DNA of 64,000 bases, taken from assembly GCF_002443295.1 (NCBI RefSeq), contig NZ_BAOS01000005.1:62001-126000 (forward strand), in the 5' to 3' direction. Under the pieces are notes generated by a model. The model saw nothing but the letters and a program-made list of their open reading frames with translations, had not been told where the DNA came from and made no database searches. Numbering within the stretch: the first letter of the stretch is position 1; the number at the start of each line of letters is the position of its first letter. Below are positions 29,204 to 38,829 of the stretch, piece by piece. This stretch comes from Candidatus Scalindua japonica. Lineage in GTDB: Bacteria; Planctomycetota; Brocadiia; Brocadiales; Scalinduaceae. Both the position numbers and the translations under genes were made by a program.

Positions 29204-30145
29204 ATGAAGAAAAAAAGAGTTGTTGTGTGTGGAGAGAAATGGGTAGCTGAACAGTGCCTGGAATTTCTTTACAAAAGGGAAGACACAGAGATATGTGCTA
29301 TCGTCGCTGCTCCGGAAGACTGGCAGGCTGATTTGATTTCGTTTGGAGCTAAGAGACGACTGAAAGTATTTGTTGGTAACATTAATGACTATCTTGATGA
29401 GTTAAAACAACTTCAACCGGATGTCATTTTCTCAATCCAATACCGTCCACTACTTAAACCTGCAATACTGAACCTGCCAACATCAGGTTGTATAAACCTG
29501 CATTTTGGTCTGCTTCCAAGATACGGTGGCTGCTATCCCATTGCGTGGGCAATACTGAATGGAGAGAAGCAAGCCGGCTCAACCCTTCACTACATGGTTG
29601 AACAATTCGATGAAGGAGATATCATCGCGCAGTCATCCGTTCCAATTAGAGAGGAGACGACAGCACGAGACCTTTTTGATTCGATGAGTGAAGCGGCGGT
29701 TAAACTCTTCATAGATTCTTATCCTGCTCTCTTGAGTAACGCAGTTAAATCTTACCCACAAGATATGTCAGCTAAACTATACTACCCTTATGATAGTATT
29801 GATTTCGATCGGGACCGGGTTATTGATTGGGCCAAAACAGGCGTAGAAATCCAGAGGAAAATATGTGCTTTCTCCTTTGATCCATTCCAGCAGCCACTAA
29901 CCTCCTTGTGTCTGCCTGATGGGAAACTGTTACAAGTTACAGTAACACGCTCAAGGCTGCATAGTAATGTTACTCTATCACCACAAGAGAAGACTGGTCA
30001 TATCAAAGAAGTAACTGATTCCGGAACACTACTGGTAGTAACAACCAACGGTAGTGTTATTGAAATCGGTTTGCTGAACAACCAGACACCGCTTAAATAT
30101 TTTGAAAAATCTGGACACTCTCCACAAGATGCAATTTTCAAATAA
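29204..30145 (+). CDS. Formyltransferase-family protein (sugar N-formyltransferase candidate)
   Basis: This 313-aa protein belongs to the folate-dependent formyltransferase fold (Fmt, ArnA, WbkC-like). The catalytic triad is visible as Asn and His in CINLHFGLLPRYGG and Asp in FDEGDIIAQSS. The N-terminal VVVCGEKWVAEQCLEFL starts the Rossmann-like domain. A C-terminal domain of about 100 residues resembles the FMT C-domain. Its context argues for formylation of a 4-amino sugar nucleotide, not tRNA. I start at the ATG at 29204 because the extra codons from 29150 begin with TTG and fit no family; no good ribosome-binding site is seen. Confidence 0.8.
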   Translation: MKKKRVVVCGEKWVAEQCLEFLYKREDTEICAIVAAPEDWQADLISFGAKRRLKVFVGNINDYLDELKQLQPDVIFSIQYRPLLKPAILNLPTSGCINLHFGLLPRYGGCYPIAWAILNGEKQAGSTLHYMVEQFDEGDIIAQSSVPIREETTARDLFDSMSEAAVKLFIDSYPALLSNAVKSYPQDMSAKLYYPYDSIDFDRDRVIDWAKTGVEIQRKICAFSFDPFQQPLTSLCLPDGKLLQVTVTRSRLHSNVTLSPQEKTGHIKEVTDSGTLLVVTTNGSVIEIGLLNNQTPLKYFEKSGHSPQDAIFK

Positions 30146-30167
30146 AATTCAACCCAGGTAGCCAGGT

Positions 30168-30670
30168 ATGGTTTTTAAAAAAGGTCTGGCTGATACGCTT
30201 ATTAAATCTTCCCTGTCAAACGGCTTTACTCTCTTCGGAACCCTATTGGCTGGCAAGAGAGACTTAGTGACCTTCGGTGTGCCTCGTTTCACTTACGAGA
30301 AACCGCTACCAAGTTATACTAACCTGGATACTCTCTTAGAGATTTTCAACCCCATTCATCCGATGTAATTACTACAGGTGGAAGCGACTTTCACACACAA
30401 CTGGACAACTATCTGTCTGCCCGCAATATCTATTTGAAGGGCGAAATTTTGCGCGTAAAAGGTCGCAAGTCTGAAGCAATTGATGCTTACCTGGAGAGTA
30501 TCCGAACAAGCCACGATTTCCGCACCAGCTATGTGATTGTTTTCGTCCTTGCCCAGCAAAGTGCAGTTTCTGACCCATCGGGTGATCGTAGAATGCTCTT
30601 AGCCCTTGAGGCTGCGGATCCCTACCGACCTGAAGCACGCATCCTTCTTAATAAGTTGTTTGAACCCTAA
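30168..30670 (+). pseudogene. Degenerate gene fragment, possibly the C-terminal part of a polyamine-synthase-like/TPR protein
   Basis: Two frames join into one reading. The first (from 30168) gives GTLLAGKRDLVTFGVPRFTY and runs to LDTLLEIFNPIHPM. A one-base shift near 30345 continues as FQPHSSDVITTGGSDFHTQL, then a TPR-like helix pair (GRKSEAIDAYLESIRTSHDF) to NKLFEP at 30670. The PRF-Y element resembles the C-terminal region of fused spermidine synthase-like proteins. The N-terminal catalytic domain is absent. The assignment is tentative; the frameshift is clear from the continuity of the reading. Confidence 0.55.
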
Positions 30671-30815
30671 TAGTGATTATGATTCTGACAGAGCAGATGC
30701 TATTCTTAATAAGCATTCAAATTTTTTAATGAATTATCTAATGCGTTACAAGTTAATAATTTTTAAATGCCCTATGATGAATACAAATTATTTTTTCTTA
30801 AATGCTAATTGAACA

Positions 30816-31283
30816 CTACTGCTTGTTTTCCTCTGCCACTATTTTTCTAATCGCTTCTATTTGACCAGCTGCGTGTTCTTCTGATGTGAAACGCTGCGGT
30901 TGGTCAGCAAGATAAATACCGGCTTCTCCCTTAAGCTTTCGTTCACGCAGACACCATAACCCCTTCTGCCCAATTTTGTAGAAGATATCATCACTTTTTC
31001 GCAGCACTCTGGCAGATGGTAAAGCGAGAAGAAAGGCAGATTGATTATCATCTCCCTTTAAAACCTCCTCCACTTTGAGAATACCGATATTGGTTTCCTG
31101 CTGGTGTATGGTTATCTGTGTACAAGCTATCAGTTCAGCGGTTATAATTACATCTGAGTGTTCAACTAATTCTGAATCAGACGCTTTTACCCACATTGCA
31201 TTGGTACTGGAAGAAACTAAAACGAGAATGAATAGTAAAACGATATATCCTGAAAGTGGCTTCACAAAACTATGGTGTTTCAT
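30816..31283 (-). CDS. Secreted hypothetical protein, 155 aa
   Basis: The product begins with a signal peptide (VLLFILVLVSSSTNA, about residues 14-28) and is probably exported. The mature part has alternating strands: SELVEHSDVIITAELIACTQ, then VEEVLKGDDNQSAFLL and YKIGQKGLWCLRER. I do not recognise a named domain; similar small secreted proteins with a VDxVLKG-like strand are common but uncharacterised. The ATG at 31283 is chosen to give the signal peptide; the frame extends 26 codons further upstream across a hairpin. It lies downstream of the metalloprotease gene in the same direction. Confidence 0.65.
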   Translation of the reverse strand: MKHHSFVKPLSGYIVLLFILVLVSSSTNAMWVKASDSELVEHSDVIITAELIACTQITIHQQETNIGILKVEEVLKGDDNQSAFLLALPSARVLRKSDDIFYKIGQKGLWCLRERKLKGEAGIYLADQPQRFTSEEHAAGQIEAIRKIVAEENKQ

Positions 31284-31303
31284 ATTGACATGATCCTGCT
31301 TAT

Positions 31304-31339
31304 TTATTATGGTTGTGCCGTCAGGCACAACCATAATAA
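31304..31339 (-). terminator. Perfect 16-bp hairpin between two leftward genes
   Basis: Positions 31304-31319 and 31324-31339 are perfect complements around GTCA, with core GGTTGTGCC. No T-run follows on the leftward strand, so it may be a factor-dependent terminator or a stability hairpin downstream of the metalloprotease gene. Confidence 0.6.
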
Positions 31340-31380
31340 CTTTTCCTGCTATAAAGGACACACAGAATTAACCATGTGCA

Positions 31381-32241
31381 TCAGCTTTTTAAATTTTGAA
31401 CCTGTTTCCTTCTCAGCAAACCGTACCCAAACATCCCAAAGACACCTATACCTAATAGTAATACTGTGCCAGGCTCAGGAACAGCAGTTACTGGTAGTGC
31501 TCCATAAATGGCAGTGATGCCAGCAATATCGTCTGCGTGCAGTGCGCGCCGAGGGCCAGCATACGTCGCTTCCATTACTGAACCGGCTACTGCTGAGTGG
31601 CCCAGACCTAGCGCATGACCAAGCTCGTGTAGCGCAACGGTGTGAAAATCGATGGTGCCTCCGCCCCCGCCATCGGACCATATATTTGAGTCATCGAAGT
31701 GCATGTCACCTGCAATTGTACCCCCAGGACCGAATATAGCTTCAGTACCAGGTTGAAACGCATGTGCGAGGACATTCGGACCAACAGTACCATCAATGAA
31801 AATTGCCCCGACGCGGATGTCCCCAAGGTGACCACCAGATGCTTCAGGTGCACCTATGTCGACACCACTGTCGGCTACCATACCTAGATTCGTAAAACCC
31901 GACACGGCCGCCCACTTGTCCAATGTCAAACCTATAGTAGTTATTTCATCTACCCCACCGGCATACAAAGCGGTCAAATCAGACGTGGTAGATCCGGAAT
32001 GAGGATCACCAGGACTTGCGCTTAATGTGGGCCCCATCACGCTCCAGCTAGCGGCACCCGGTGCTGGAAAACCCCCAACTCGGGCTGTATTCAGCCCCGG
32101 ATCCCATGCGGTTGGGAGCGGAAAAAAGGTAAAATCATCACCATCCGAAAAATTAAGATATCCTGCAAATACACTCGTCGAACCCATAACAGCAACGAAA
32201 CAAACTATCAATATTATAATAAAATTTCTCATTACCCTCAC
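31381..32241 (-). CDS. PEP-CTERM matrixin-like metalloprotease
   Basis: This 286-aa exported protein has a signal peptide (FIIILIVCFVAVMG and on, cleaved near FAG), a metzincin zinc site HELGHALGLGH with a following Met-turn-like SVMEATY, and a C-terminal PEP-CTERM sorting tail (VPEPGTVLLLGIGVFGMF and a basic end). PEP-CTERM tails are processed by exosortase, which is linked to exopolysaccharide export. The start is a GTG at 32241 with AAGGAAGGGGGG upstream; the ATG nine bases inside has too little spacing to GAGGG. A glycine-rich middle (SDGGGGGTI) precedes the active site. The expected role is extracellular proteolysis or surface-protein processing. No exosortase gene is in the window. Confidence 0.88.
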   Translation of the reverse strand: MRVMRNFIIILIVCFVAVMGSTSVFAGYLNFSDGDDFTFFPLPTAWDPGLNTARVGGFPAPGAASWSVMGPTLSASPGDPHSGSTTSDLTALYAGGVDEITTIGLTLDKWAAVSGFTNLGMVADSGVDIGAPEASGGHLGDIRVGAIFIDGTVGPNVLAHAFQPGTEAIFGPGGTIAGDMHFDDSNIWSDGGGGGTIDFHTVALHELGHALGLGHSAVAGSVMEATYAGPRRALHADDIAGITAIYGALPVTAVPEPGTVLLLGIGVFGMFGYGLLRRKQVQNLKS

Positions 32242-32586
32242 AATACAACCCCCCTTCCTTCACGTTTAACGTAACAACAATACAATAAGATGTATAATAA
32301 GCTTATTTGTCTTTCTGATTTTAACTACACATTTATTATAGATATTTTAGAACGTTAATAACGCTAACAAAAATAACTCGCAATGTCAAATTAATTTTCA
32401 GACTCACGGATAAACCTATAGATTCTTCTAAAACATGCATACTATTTATAGTACATTGATAATTGTATTATATATGATATGCAATCTGTAGGTGCTTTGA
32501 TCAGCCCAGTGTGATTATGGAGATAATTCTTTCAAAACAGTATTATTTTTTCCGGCCCAGAAACAAAATAGAGAAAACATCAGGAG
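32242..32586. other. Intergenic region upstream of the metalloprotease gene
   Basis: About 345 bp, strongly AT-rich, with no gene that I can support. It should contain the leftward promoter of the metalloprotease gene and the end of the leftward glycosyltransferase gene transcript. Confidence 0.5.
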
Positions 32587-33558
32587 TCAGGTTAATAGTT
32601 GTAACTGAATATCCCTCATTTTTTTAAACATGGATAATGTTCTTATCATATCCTCTGCTCTATGGCGGTAAGTGTGTTCTGTTAAAACCTTTCTCATTCC
32701 TTCAACAGCTATTTTTTTTCTATCATCTTCATGTCTCAAGTAATAATCCGCAAGTTCCAGAAGCTCCTTTTCATTTCTGTATATTACAATATGCTTTCTA
32801 TTTTCAAAGAGATTTGTAAGCCCACTTCCTTTCGATTCATCTGTGAGAAGCATACTCCCGGAGGCAAGTACTTCAAAAACCCTCATGGCTAATCCATCAT
32901 TTACAGATTTATGAAATACTATTTTTGATTGATACAAAACCTCTGCCATCCTTTCCAGAAAGCACCTCTCGTAATAAACGTTAAAACTTTGCTTTAATGC
33001 ATTAAACAGGTTTACTCTTTCAGGATTAAATTCTGAATTAAGAGTCCCCACAAAACTAATGTCGTACAAACCCTCTCCTCTCGTTTTCCCGTGTAATTGG
33101 GGATCACAAGCAGGAGGAATCCAGAATACATCTTCGATGCCACTCGCCTTAAACATCTCTACTGCAGGTTTGTGAGCAACAAATACGACATCAAAATCCC
33201 TGGCAAATTCCAGATGACTATCAAAATTTATGTGAGAATCAATCAAATAACACGCTTTTATACACTCAAGCAAATCTAAATTTATCAGTGGATAGAAAAT
33301 ACCAGTATCCACATACAAAAATACATCCGGGTGCCATCCTGCAGGCAACTTCCTTATTACACGAATCATATCGCCATCTGAAAAAGGTATTTGATGATTT
33401 CTTACCCTGTCTTCGACATCTAACAAATCCCATGATTTTAACATTCCTTTATTTATTGCAGGCCCATAGGTAATCACCCCGCAAATCTTCCGTATCGCCT
33501 TCTCCAGATAAGAAGCGGTTGTCATTGGGTTCGATGTATAACTGAGCAAAATATTCAT
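32587..33558 (-). CDS. Glycosyltransferase, CgeB/Glyco_trans_1_2-like
   Basis: This 323-aa protein has a GT-B-like layout. The N-terminal half ends in CYLIDSHINFDSHLEFARDF and VVFVAHKPAVEMFKASG; the C-terminal half has DISFVGTLNSEFNPERVNLF and VFEVLASGSMLLTDESKG, the latter matching the donor-binding region of the family. The pattern (spore-coat CgeB-like, PF13524 type) is common in surface-glycan clusters. It is the last of three leftward genes, after the aminotransferase and methyltransferase genes, with only about 60 bp before it. Donor and acceptor cannot be read from sequence. Confidence 0.8.
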   Translation of the reverse strand: MNILLSYTSNPMTTASYLEKAIRKICGVITYGPAINKGMLKSWDLLDVEDRVRNHQIPFSDGDMIRVIRKLPAGWHPDVFLYVDTGIFYPLINLDLLECIKACYLIDSHINFDSHLEFARDFDVVFVAHKPAVEMFKASGIEDVFWIPPACDPQLHGKTRGEGLYDISFVGTLNSEFNPERVNLFNALKQSFNVYYERCFLERMAEVLYQSKIVFHKSVNDGLAMRVFEVLASGSMLLTDESKGSGLTNLFENRKHIVIYRNEKELLELADYYLRHEDDRKKIAVEGMRKVLTEHTYRHRAEDMIRTLSMFKKMRDIQLQLLT

Positions 33559-33619
33559 TAACTATTCTCCAATATTGACTACAAAACTCCAACTGCTAAA
33601 TTATCATCTCATTCAACTT

Positions 33620-34750
33620 TTAATTAATGGACACTAAAGGACTAACTGAAGTCAATGCAAATTCATCGATCGCATTTTTTATATAGATTATCTCTTCTTT
33701 TTCCAACTCCGGATATATGGGAAGTGACAATATTCTTGAAGCAGAAAGTTCGGAAACAGGAAAATCTCCTGACTTATAAGCTAATCCTCTATATACTCCC
33801 TGATAGTGAAGTGGAATGGGATAATGGATACCACAAAATATATTTTTTTGTTTCAGGTACTGTAGCAACTCATTACGTTTATCGGTTTCAATAACAAACA
33901 GATGGTAAACATGATCACGCTCCGGCCTGGTTTCCGGTAGATTAATTTGAAGGCCGTTCAATGATTCGTAATAAAAGGCCGCTACCTTTTTACGTTTATC
34001 ATTCCATTCATCAAGATATTTTAACTTAATACGCAGAATGGCGGCCTGCAATCCATCCAGACGTGAATTTGTACCCATCTCTGTATGGACATACTTCTCT
34101 TCCTGCCCGTATTCACGAAGTTTCTTTATTTTTTCATCAATTCCCGCATTGTTCGTTATAACACCCCCCCCGTCTCCATATGCACCAAGATTTTTACCTG
34201 GATAAAAACTAAAGGCCGAAGCAATACCGAAAGTCCCAACTCTTCGGGTTTTATAAAAAGCACCATGAGCTTGACATGCATCCTCAATAACATAAAGACG
34301 ATGCCTTTGAGCTATCGACAAAACAGAGTCCATTTCTGCCGGTTGCCCATAAAGATGGACAGCAATTATTGCTTTAGTTCTGGAGGTTATTTTCTCTTCA
34401 ATCTTCTCCGTATCAATATTGTAAGTATCATTCTCACAATCCACAAAAACCGGTATAGCGCCAATGCTGCTTACACCGAGCGCTGTAGCTATGAAAGTAT
34501 TAACGGGGAGAATCACTTCATCACCCTCTTTTATACCCAAGGCCAAACAGATAAACTTTAACGCGTCTGTTCCGGAATTTACAGCAACGCAGTAACGCGC
34601 GTCACAATATCGAGCAAACTCCTCTTCAAAAGAACAAACTTCTTCACCACCTATAAATGAACTGTTTTTGATGACTCTCTGAATAGCGCCATCAACCTCA
34701 CTCTTTATGTGATTGTATTGCTTATTTAAATCTACAAAATTGATTTGCAT
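33620..34750 (-). CDS. DegT/DnrJ/EryC1/StrS-family sugar aminotransferase
   Basis: This 376-aa PLP enzyme should transaminate a keto-sugar nucleotide to an amino sugar. Family marks are MQINFVDLNKQYNHIKSEVD at the start, NSGTDALKFICLALGI, the cofactor-binding VIEDACQAHGAFY and the PLP lysine in FYPGKNLGAYGDGG. I start at the ATG at 34750, which has AAAGGA six bases upstream; the frame runs eight codons further. It lies ten bases after the methyltransferase gene, so the two are an operon. With the formyltransferase gene at 29204 it could supply an N-formylated amino sugar, by inference. Confidence 0.92.
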   Translation of the reverse strand: MQINFVDLNKQYNHIKSEVDGAIQRVIKNSSFIGGEEVCSFEEEFARYCDARYCVAVNSGTDALKFICLALGIKEGDEVILPVNTFIATALGVSSIGAIPVFVDCENDTYNIDTEKIEEKITSRTKAIIAVHLYGQPAEMDSVLSIAQRHRLYVIEDACQAHGAFYKTRRVGTFGIASAFSFYPGKNLGAYGDGGGVITNNAGIDEKIKKLREYGQEEKYVHTEMGTNSRLDGLQAAILRIKLKYLDEWNDKRKKVAAFYYESLNGLQINLPETRPERDHVYHLFVIETDKRNELLQYLKQKNIFCGIHYPIPLHYQGVYRGLAYKSGDFPVSELSASRILSLPIYPELEKEEIIYIKNAIDEFALTSVSPLVSIN

Positions 34751-34760
34751 GTTTTTCCTT

Positions 34761-35471
34761 TTATTCTGAGTCAACTCTCTCCGCTATTATCAGGTATTGA
34801 AGCACAGAAAATCTAAAAGCCTCTTCCCTTGTAATATTTTTCAATACAAATTTCCCAAAATCAAAATCGCTTGGCCATGTATCACTGTTGAGTTTTGGAT
34901 TGGTCGCACCACTGCAATGAATAATATTATAGCCTGTTCCGGTAAACATCTTAACTATCTCATTAAGAGTAAAGAAACGAATGTGTGTCGCATCGAGAAG
35001 ACCATTATCATCATATTTCCATTTACCATGCATAAAATTGATAATGTGATTGATGTACTGTACATTTGGAATACTGGCAATGATCTTTCCATCTGTTGTA
35101 AGATAGTCATGCAGACAATGGAGGACCTTCCATGGATCATAAAGATGTTCAAGGATATCGGCACAAATTATAAGATCAAAACACTCCTTCTCTAATCCAA
35201 AGGTATCTAGTGGAACTTTTTCTATATCAGACACAATGACCCTGTCCAATCGAGATTGTGCAATGTCTATAGAATCACCATTAGAATCCAACCCAATATA
35301 TGTTACTTTCGGAAATTTTTGTTTAATAGCCATTCCCGTTGCACCGGAACCACATCCAATTTCAAATACATTTTCAGGTGCTTCCCGAACAAGGTCTACA
35401 ATCTCAGTACGTGGATTATCGCCATATTCTGCTATACGCTCTGACTTTAAAGGAGAATAGTAGTCAATCAT
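34761..35471 (-). CDS. SAM-dependent methyltransferase
   Basis: This 236-aa class I methyltransferase has motif I VFEIGCGSGATGMAI, followed by the acidic strand end GLDSNGDSIDIAQSRL and motif II/III elements CFDLIICADILEHLYDP. HIRFFTLNEIVKMF is typical of the Methyltransf_23/11 type often found in sugar pathways. It is the first gene of a leftward three-gene operon with the aminotransferase and CgeB-like genes. It may methylate a sugar hydroxyl or carbon. No signal or membrane segment is visible. Confidence 0.85.
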   Translation of the reverse strand: MIDYYSPLKSERIAEYGDNPRTEIVDLVREAPENVFEIGCGSGATGMAIKQKFPKVTYIGLDSNGDSIDIAQSRLDRVIVSDIEKVPLDTFGLEKECFDLIICADILEHLYDPWKVLHCLHDYLTTDGKIIASIPNVQYINHIINFMHGKWKYDDNGLLDATHIRFFTLNEIVKMFTGTGYNIIHCSGATNPKLNSDTWPSDFDFGKFVLKNITREEAFRFSVLQYLIIAERVDSE

Positions 35472-35910
35472 TTATATGTTAGTTTCCTTAAATAATCTGC
35501 GTTGTCCGCTCTGGTTTTAACGCAAAATACTTTATGGTCCAATGGCTGCATATACAAAAAAACGGGCCACTACTGTTATTTAACGGGAAAAATATTCTAA
35601 AATGGTGAAAATTTATACAGTAATAAAATAAAATATCAACAGAAAGAGTATTTATAAAATATAGTTCCCAAAAGAAAATTTTTTATTCAATTATTAGAAT
35701 TTTTTATAAATTCTTCAAGACATCTATTTGTTCTGATTATAAATACACATCATAACTCGCAGAAATACAATAGATTATGATAACATATCAACATAATCCA
35801 CTGTTTGTAATCAAATCTTAAATCTGAATAAGATACAACTTATTTCCCGAACTAATGAAAAAATTAATTATATGTTCATGTTATACACAAATTAGAGACC
35901 GAAACTGCCT

Positions 35911-35926
35911 TTGGCATGTATTTAGC
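35911..35926 (+). promoter_or_regulatory. Sigma-54-type promoter upstream of the OGT-like gene
   Basis: TTGGCATG-N5-TAGC places GG (35913-35914) and GC (35925-35926) ten bases apart, with start predicted near 35938, 34 bases before the chosen ATG. Because this site falls inside the longest open frame, it also argues for the shorter start. The intergenic region 35472-35971 otherwise contains only AT-rich DNA and must hold the divergent leftward promoter for the methyltransferase operon. Confidence 0.6.
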
Positions 35927-35971
35927 TCAAGTAAGTCTAGAAAATCTAAGAAATCATCAATTATCTATATT

Positions 35972-38782
35972 ATGGAAAATTCAAATAATATATTACAAAA
36001 AGCATTAAAATATCATCAGGAAGGAAATTTAAATGATGCGGCAGCGTTTTATCTTCAGGTATACAAAACAAATCCGCATCACATTGATGTAGTCTTTTTA
36101 ATTGGTACTTTATATTTACAATCGGGAAAACTTGATGCTGCTGCTACATTTTTGAAAAAAGTAATTATACTCAATCCAAACCATGTAAAGGCCCACAATA
36201 ATCTTGGTATTATTTTTCAGAATCAGGGTAAACTTGATGAAGCAGTAGAAAGTTATTATAGAGCATTGAACCTTGCACCAGATAATGCTGAAGCATTCTA
36301 TAATCTAGGTACTGTATATAACAAACAGCGTAAATATGATAAGGCTCTAGAAAACTACAAACATGCAATACTCTTCAGACCGGATAACTATGATGCACAC
36401 TTAAATATTGGTAACATTTTCCAGGAACTTGGAAAACCTGAAGATGCCGCAACATGTTATAGGAAAGTAATTACACTTAAACCTGATTTCGTAATAGCGC
36501 ACAATAACCTTGGCATCGTGCTTTCCAAACTGTGTAAACATGATGACGCACTAAAAAGTTTTAGAAACGCACTAAATCTTAAGCCAGTAGACCCGAAAAT
36601 ACACAGTAATATCGCATCAGCATTGAAAGAGTCCGGCAGGCTGGATGAAGCAATGGAGAGCTGTAAAAAAGCAATTGAATTAGACTCCAATCATGCTGAA
36701 GCATACAACAATCTAGGTACTATTTTACAAAAAACCGGTAATCATGAAGATGCTATTATTAACTACAATAAGGCAATAAGACTGAAACCTGAAGACCCTG
36801 ATACACACAATAACCTGGGTTCAGCACTTAAAGAGTTGGGCAGAATTGATGAAGCCAAGGTTAGTTGCCGTCGTGCAATTGCTATTAATCCTGAATACGC
36901 AGACGCCTACAATAATCTTGGTACGATTCTTCAGGAAGAAGGCAGACTTGATGAAGCGATTACAAACTATAAACAAGTGATAATGATTAACGTTAACCAT
37001 GCCATGGCATACAGTAACCTTGGCACGGCATTGCATGAACAAGGCAAATTTGAAAAGGCGCTACAGAATTGTCAACATGCAGTAACTCTCAATCAACACC
37101 ATCCTTATTTACACAACAATTTGGGGACTATATTACAGGAATTGAGGAAGTTTGACGAAGCAATTGTAAGCTATAATCGTGCCATTGAACTTAAACCTGA
37201 CTATGCGGAAGCGTATGGCAATCTTGGTGCTGTCTATAAAAAACAGGGCAATGCTGAAGATGCTTTAACTTATTACAAGAAATCACGAGAACTAAAACCT
37301 CTTAATGCTGAGGTACACAAAAATATTGGTATCATACTAGAGGAATTTGGTAATACACATGATGCGCTTATTAGTTATCAAAAATCATTACAATTAAAAC
37401 ATAATCCGGGAATTGAAATAAAGGTAGCTCTACTACATCCCACTATAAATGAGTCGCAGGAATCTATAAAACAGTACAGAAAAAATCTCTTTAAAGGCTT
37501 AGAGGCACTGAATACCAAAGGGCTTAAGATTGAAGATCCTACGACAGAAATAGGTTCAACAAATTTCTTCCTTGTATACCAGGGGCTGGATGACAAGGAA
37601 ATACAGAAAAAAATCGCATCTTTTCATATTAATGTCTGTCCTGAACTTTCCTGGATATCACCTGACATTAATAAAGAACGTTCACAATCAAATAAAAAGA
37701 TCAAACTAGGCATAATCTCTCACTATCTTACTAACCACACTATCGGACTGTTAAACCATGGAATTATTAAACATATCTGCAGGGAACGTTTTCACGTTAC
37801 ATTATTTCGGTTTAATGACGAAGACGAGAATGCTACGTCAAAAGCCATAGATTGTGATGCAGATGATGTTATTGTGTTGCCGAGAAAGTTAAAACCTGCA
37901 CGTCAAAAAATTGCAGAATGTTCACTGGATATTTTGTTTTATCTTGAAATTGGTATGGATACTTTAACTTACTTTCTGGCGTTCTCACGTCTGGCACCGG
38001 TCCAATGTGTCACATGGGGACACCCTGTAACGACTGGAATTCCTAATATAGACTATTTTATTTCATCTGAAATGGCCGAATTGCCTGGAGCAGAAAAGCA
38101 TTACACGGAACAACTGGTCCTCCCGGACAGACTAACTATCTATTACTATCGACCCAAGCTTACACAAGAACTACGGCCAAGAGAATATTTTGGTCTACAC
38201 AAAAATTATAATCTATACGTATGCCCACAGACCCTTTTCAAATTACACCCCGATTTTGACAAAACTCTGGGAAATCTCTTACGTAAAGACAAATATGGAT
38301 TATTAGTGTTAATCGAAGGAAAATACAAACATTGGGAAAAAATGCTGCTTGACCGTTTCTCCAGAACATTTTCTGATGTTATAGCCCGTGTAAAGTTTCT
38401 ACCCAGAATGGCTACAAATGAGTATTTATCTTTACTGAATATTTCGGACGTACTTCTGGATCCACCTCACTATGGAGGCGGCAATACAAGTCTGGAGGCT
38501 TTTGCATTTAACATTCCGATTGTAACATGGCCGGGTGATTATTTACGCAGCAGACTGACTCTCGCTCTCTATAAGAAGCTAAATATAATGGAATGTGTAG
38601 TCGACAATAGTGTGTCATATGTTGATACAGCATATCGACTTGCAAATGATAAAGCATGGAGAAGTGAAATAACAGAAAGAATTAAATTGAAAGCAGATTG
38701 TTTGTATGAAGACAGGGAAAGCGTACATGAACTGGAACAATTCTTTGAAATGGCAATTGAAAAAGCATACAACAGAAAATAA
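35972..38782 (+). CDS. TPR protein with O-GlcNAc transferase (GT41/SPY-like) domain
   Basis: This 936-aa protein probably glycosylates protein Ser/Thr residues. About 14-15 TPR units (residues 10 to about 480) of the form AxxNLGxxLxxxGxxxEAIxxYxxAIxLxPxxxxA are followed by the two-lobed OGT catalytic region. That region begins around KIKLGIISHYLTNHTIG, where His matches the conserved base, and continues through APVQCVTWGHPVTTGIPNID and the donor-binding CPQTLFKLHPDF. It ends with YGGGNTSLEAFAFNIPIVTW. I prefer the ATG at 35972 to the frame's start at 35855 because the promoter falls between them. It is the first gene in the array of TPR transferases. Confidence 0.85.
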   Translation: MENSNNILQKALKYHQEGNLNDAAAFYLQVYKTNPHHIDVVFLIGTLYLQSGKLDAAATFLKKVIILNPNHVKAHNNLGIIFQNQGKLDEAVESYYRALNLAPDNAEAFYNLGTVYNKQRKYDKALENYKHAILFRPDNYDAHLNIGNIFQELGKPEDAATCYRKVITLKPDFVIAHNNLGIVLSKLCKHDDALKSFRNALNLKPVDPKIHSNIASALKESGRLDEAMESCKKAIELDSNHAEAYNNLGTILQKTGNHEDAIINYNKAIRLKPEDPDTHNNLGSALKELGRIDEAKVSCRRAIAINPEYADAYNNLGTILQEEGRLDEAITNYKQVIMINVNHAMAYSNLGTALHEQGKFEKALQNCQHAVTLNQHHPYLHNNLGTILQELRKFDEAIVSYNRAIELKPDYAEAYGNLGAVYKKQGNAEDALTYYKKSRELKPLNAEVHKNIGIILEEFGNTHDALISYQKSLQLKHNPGIEIKVALLHPTINESQESIKQYRKNLFKGLEALNTKGLKIEDPTTEIGSTNFFLVYQGLDDKEIQKKIASFHINVCPELSWISPDINKERSQSNKKIKLGIISHYLTNHTIGLLNHGIIKHICRERFHVTLFRFNDEDENATSKAIDCDADDVIVLPRKLKPARQKIAECSLDILFYLEIGMDTLTYFLAFSRLAPVQCVTWGHPVTTGIPNIDYFISSEMAELPGAEKHYTEQLVLPDRLTIYYYRPKLTQELRPREYFGLHKNYNLYVCPQTLFKLHPDFDKTLGNLLRKDKYGLLVLIEGKYKHWEKMLLDRFSRTFSDVIARVKFLPRMATNEYLSLLNISDVLLDPPHYGGGNTSLEAFAFNIPIVTWPGDYLRSRLTLALYKKLNIMECVVDNSVSYVDTAYRLANDKAWRSEITERIKLKADCLYEDRESVHELEQFFEMAIEKAYNRK

Positions 38783-38829
38783 TTATATTCATTATTAGAT
38801 AATACTAAAATTCAATTCCAGGAGAAATT

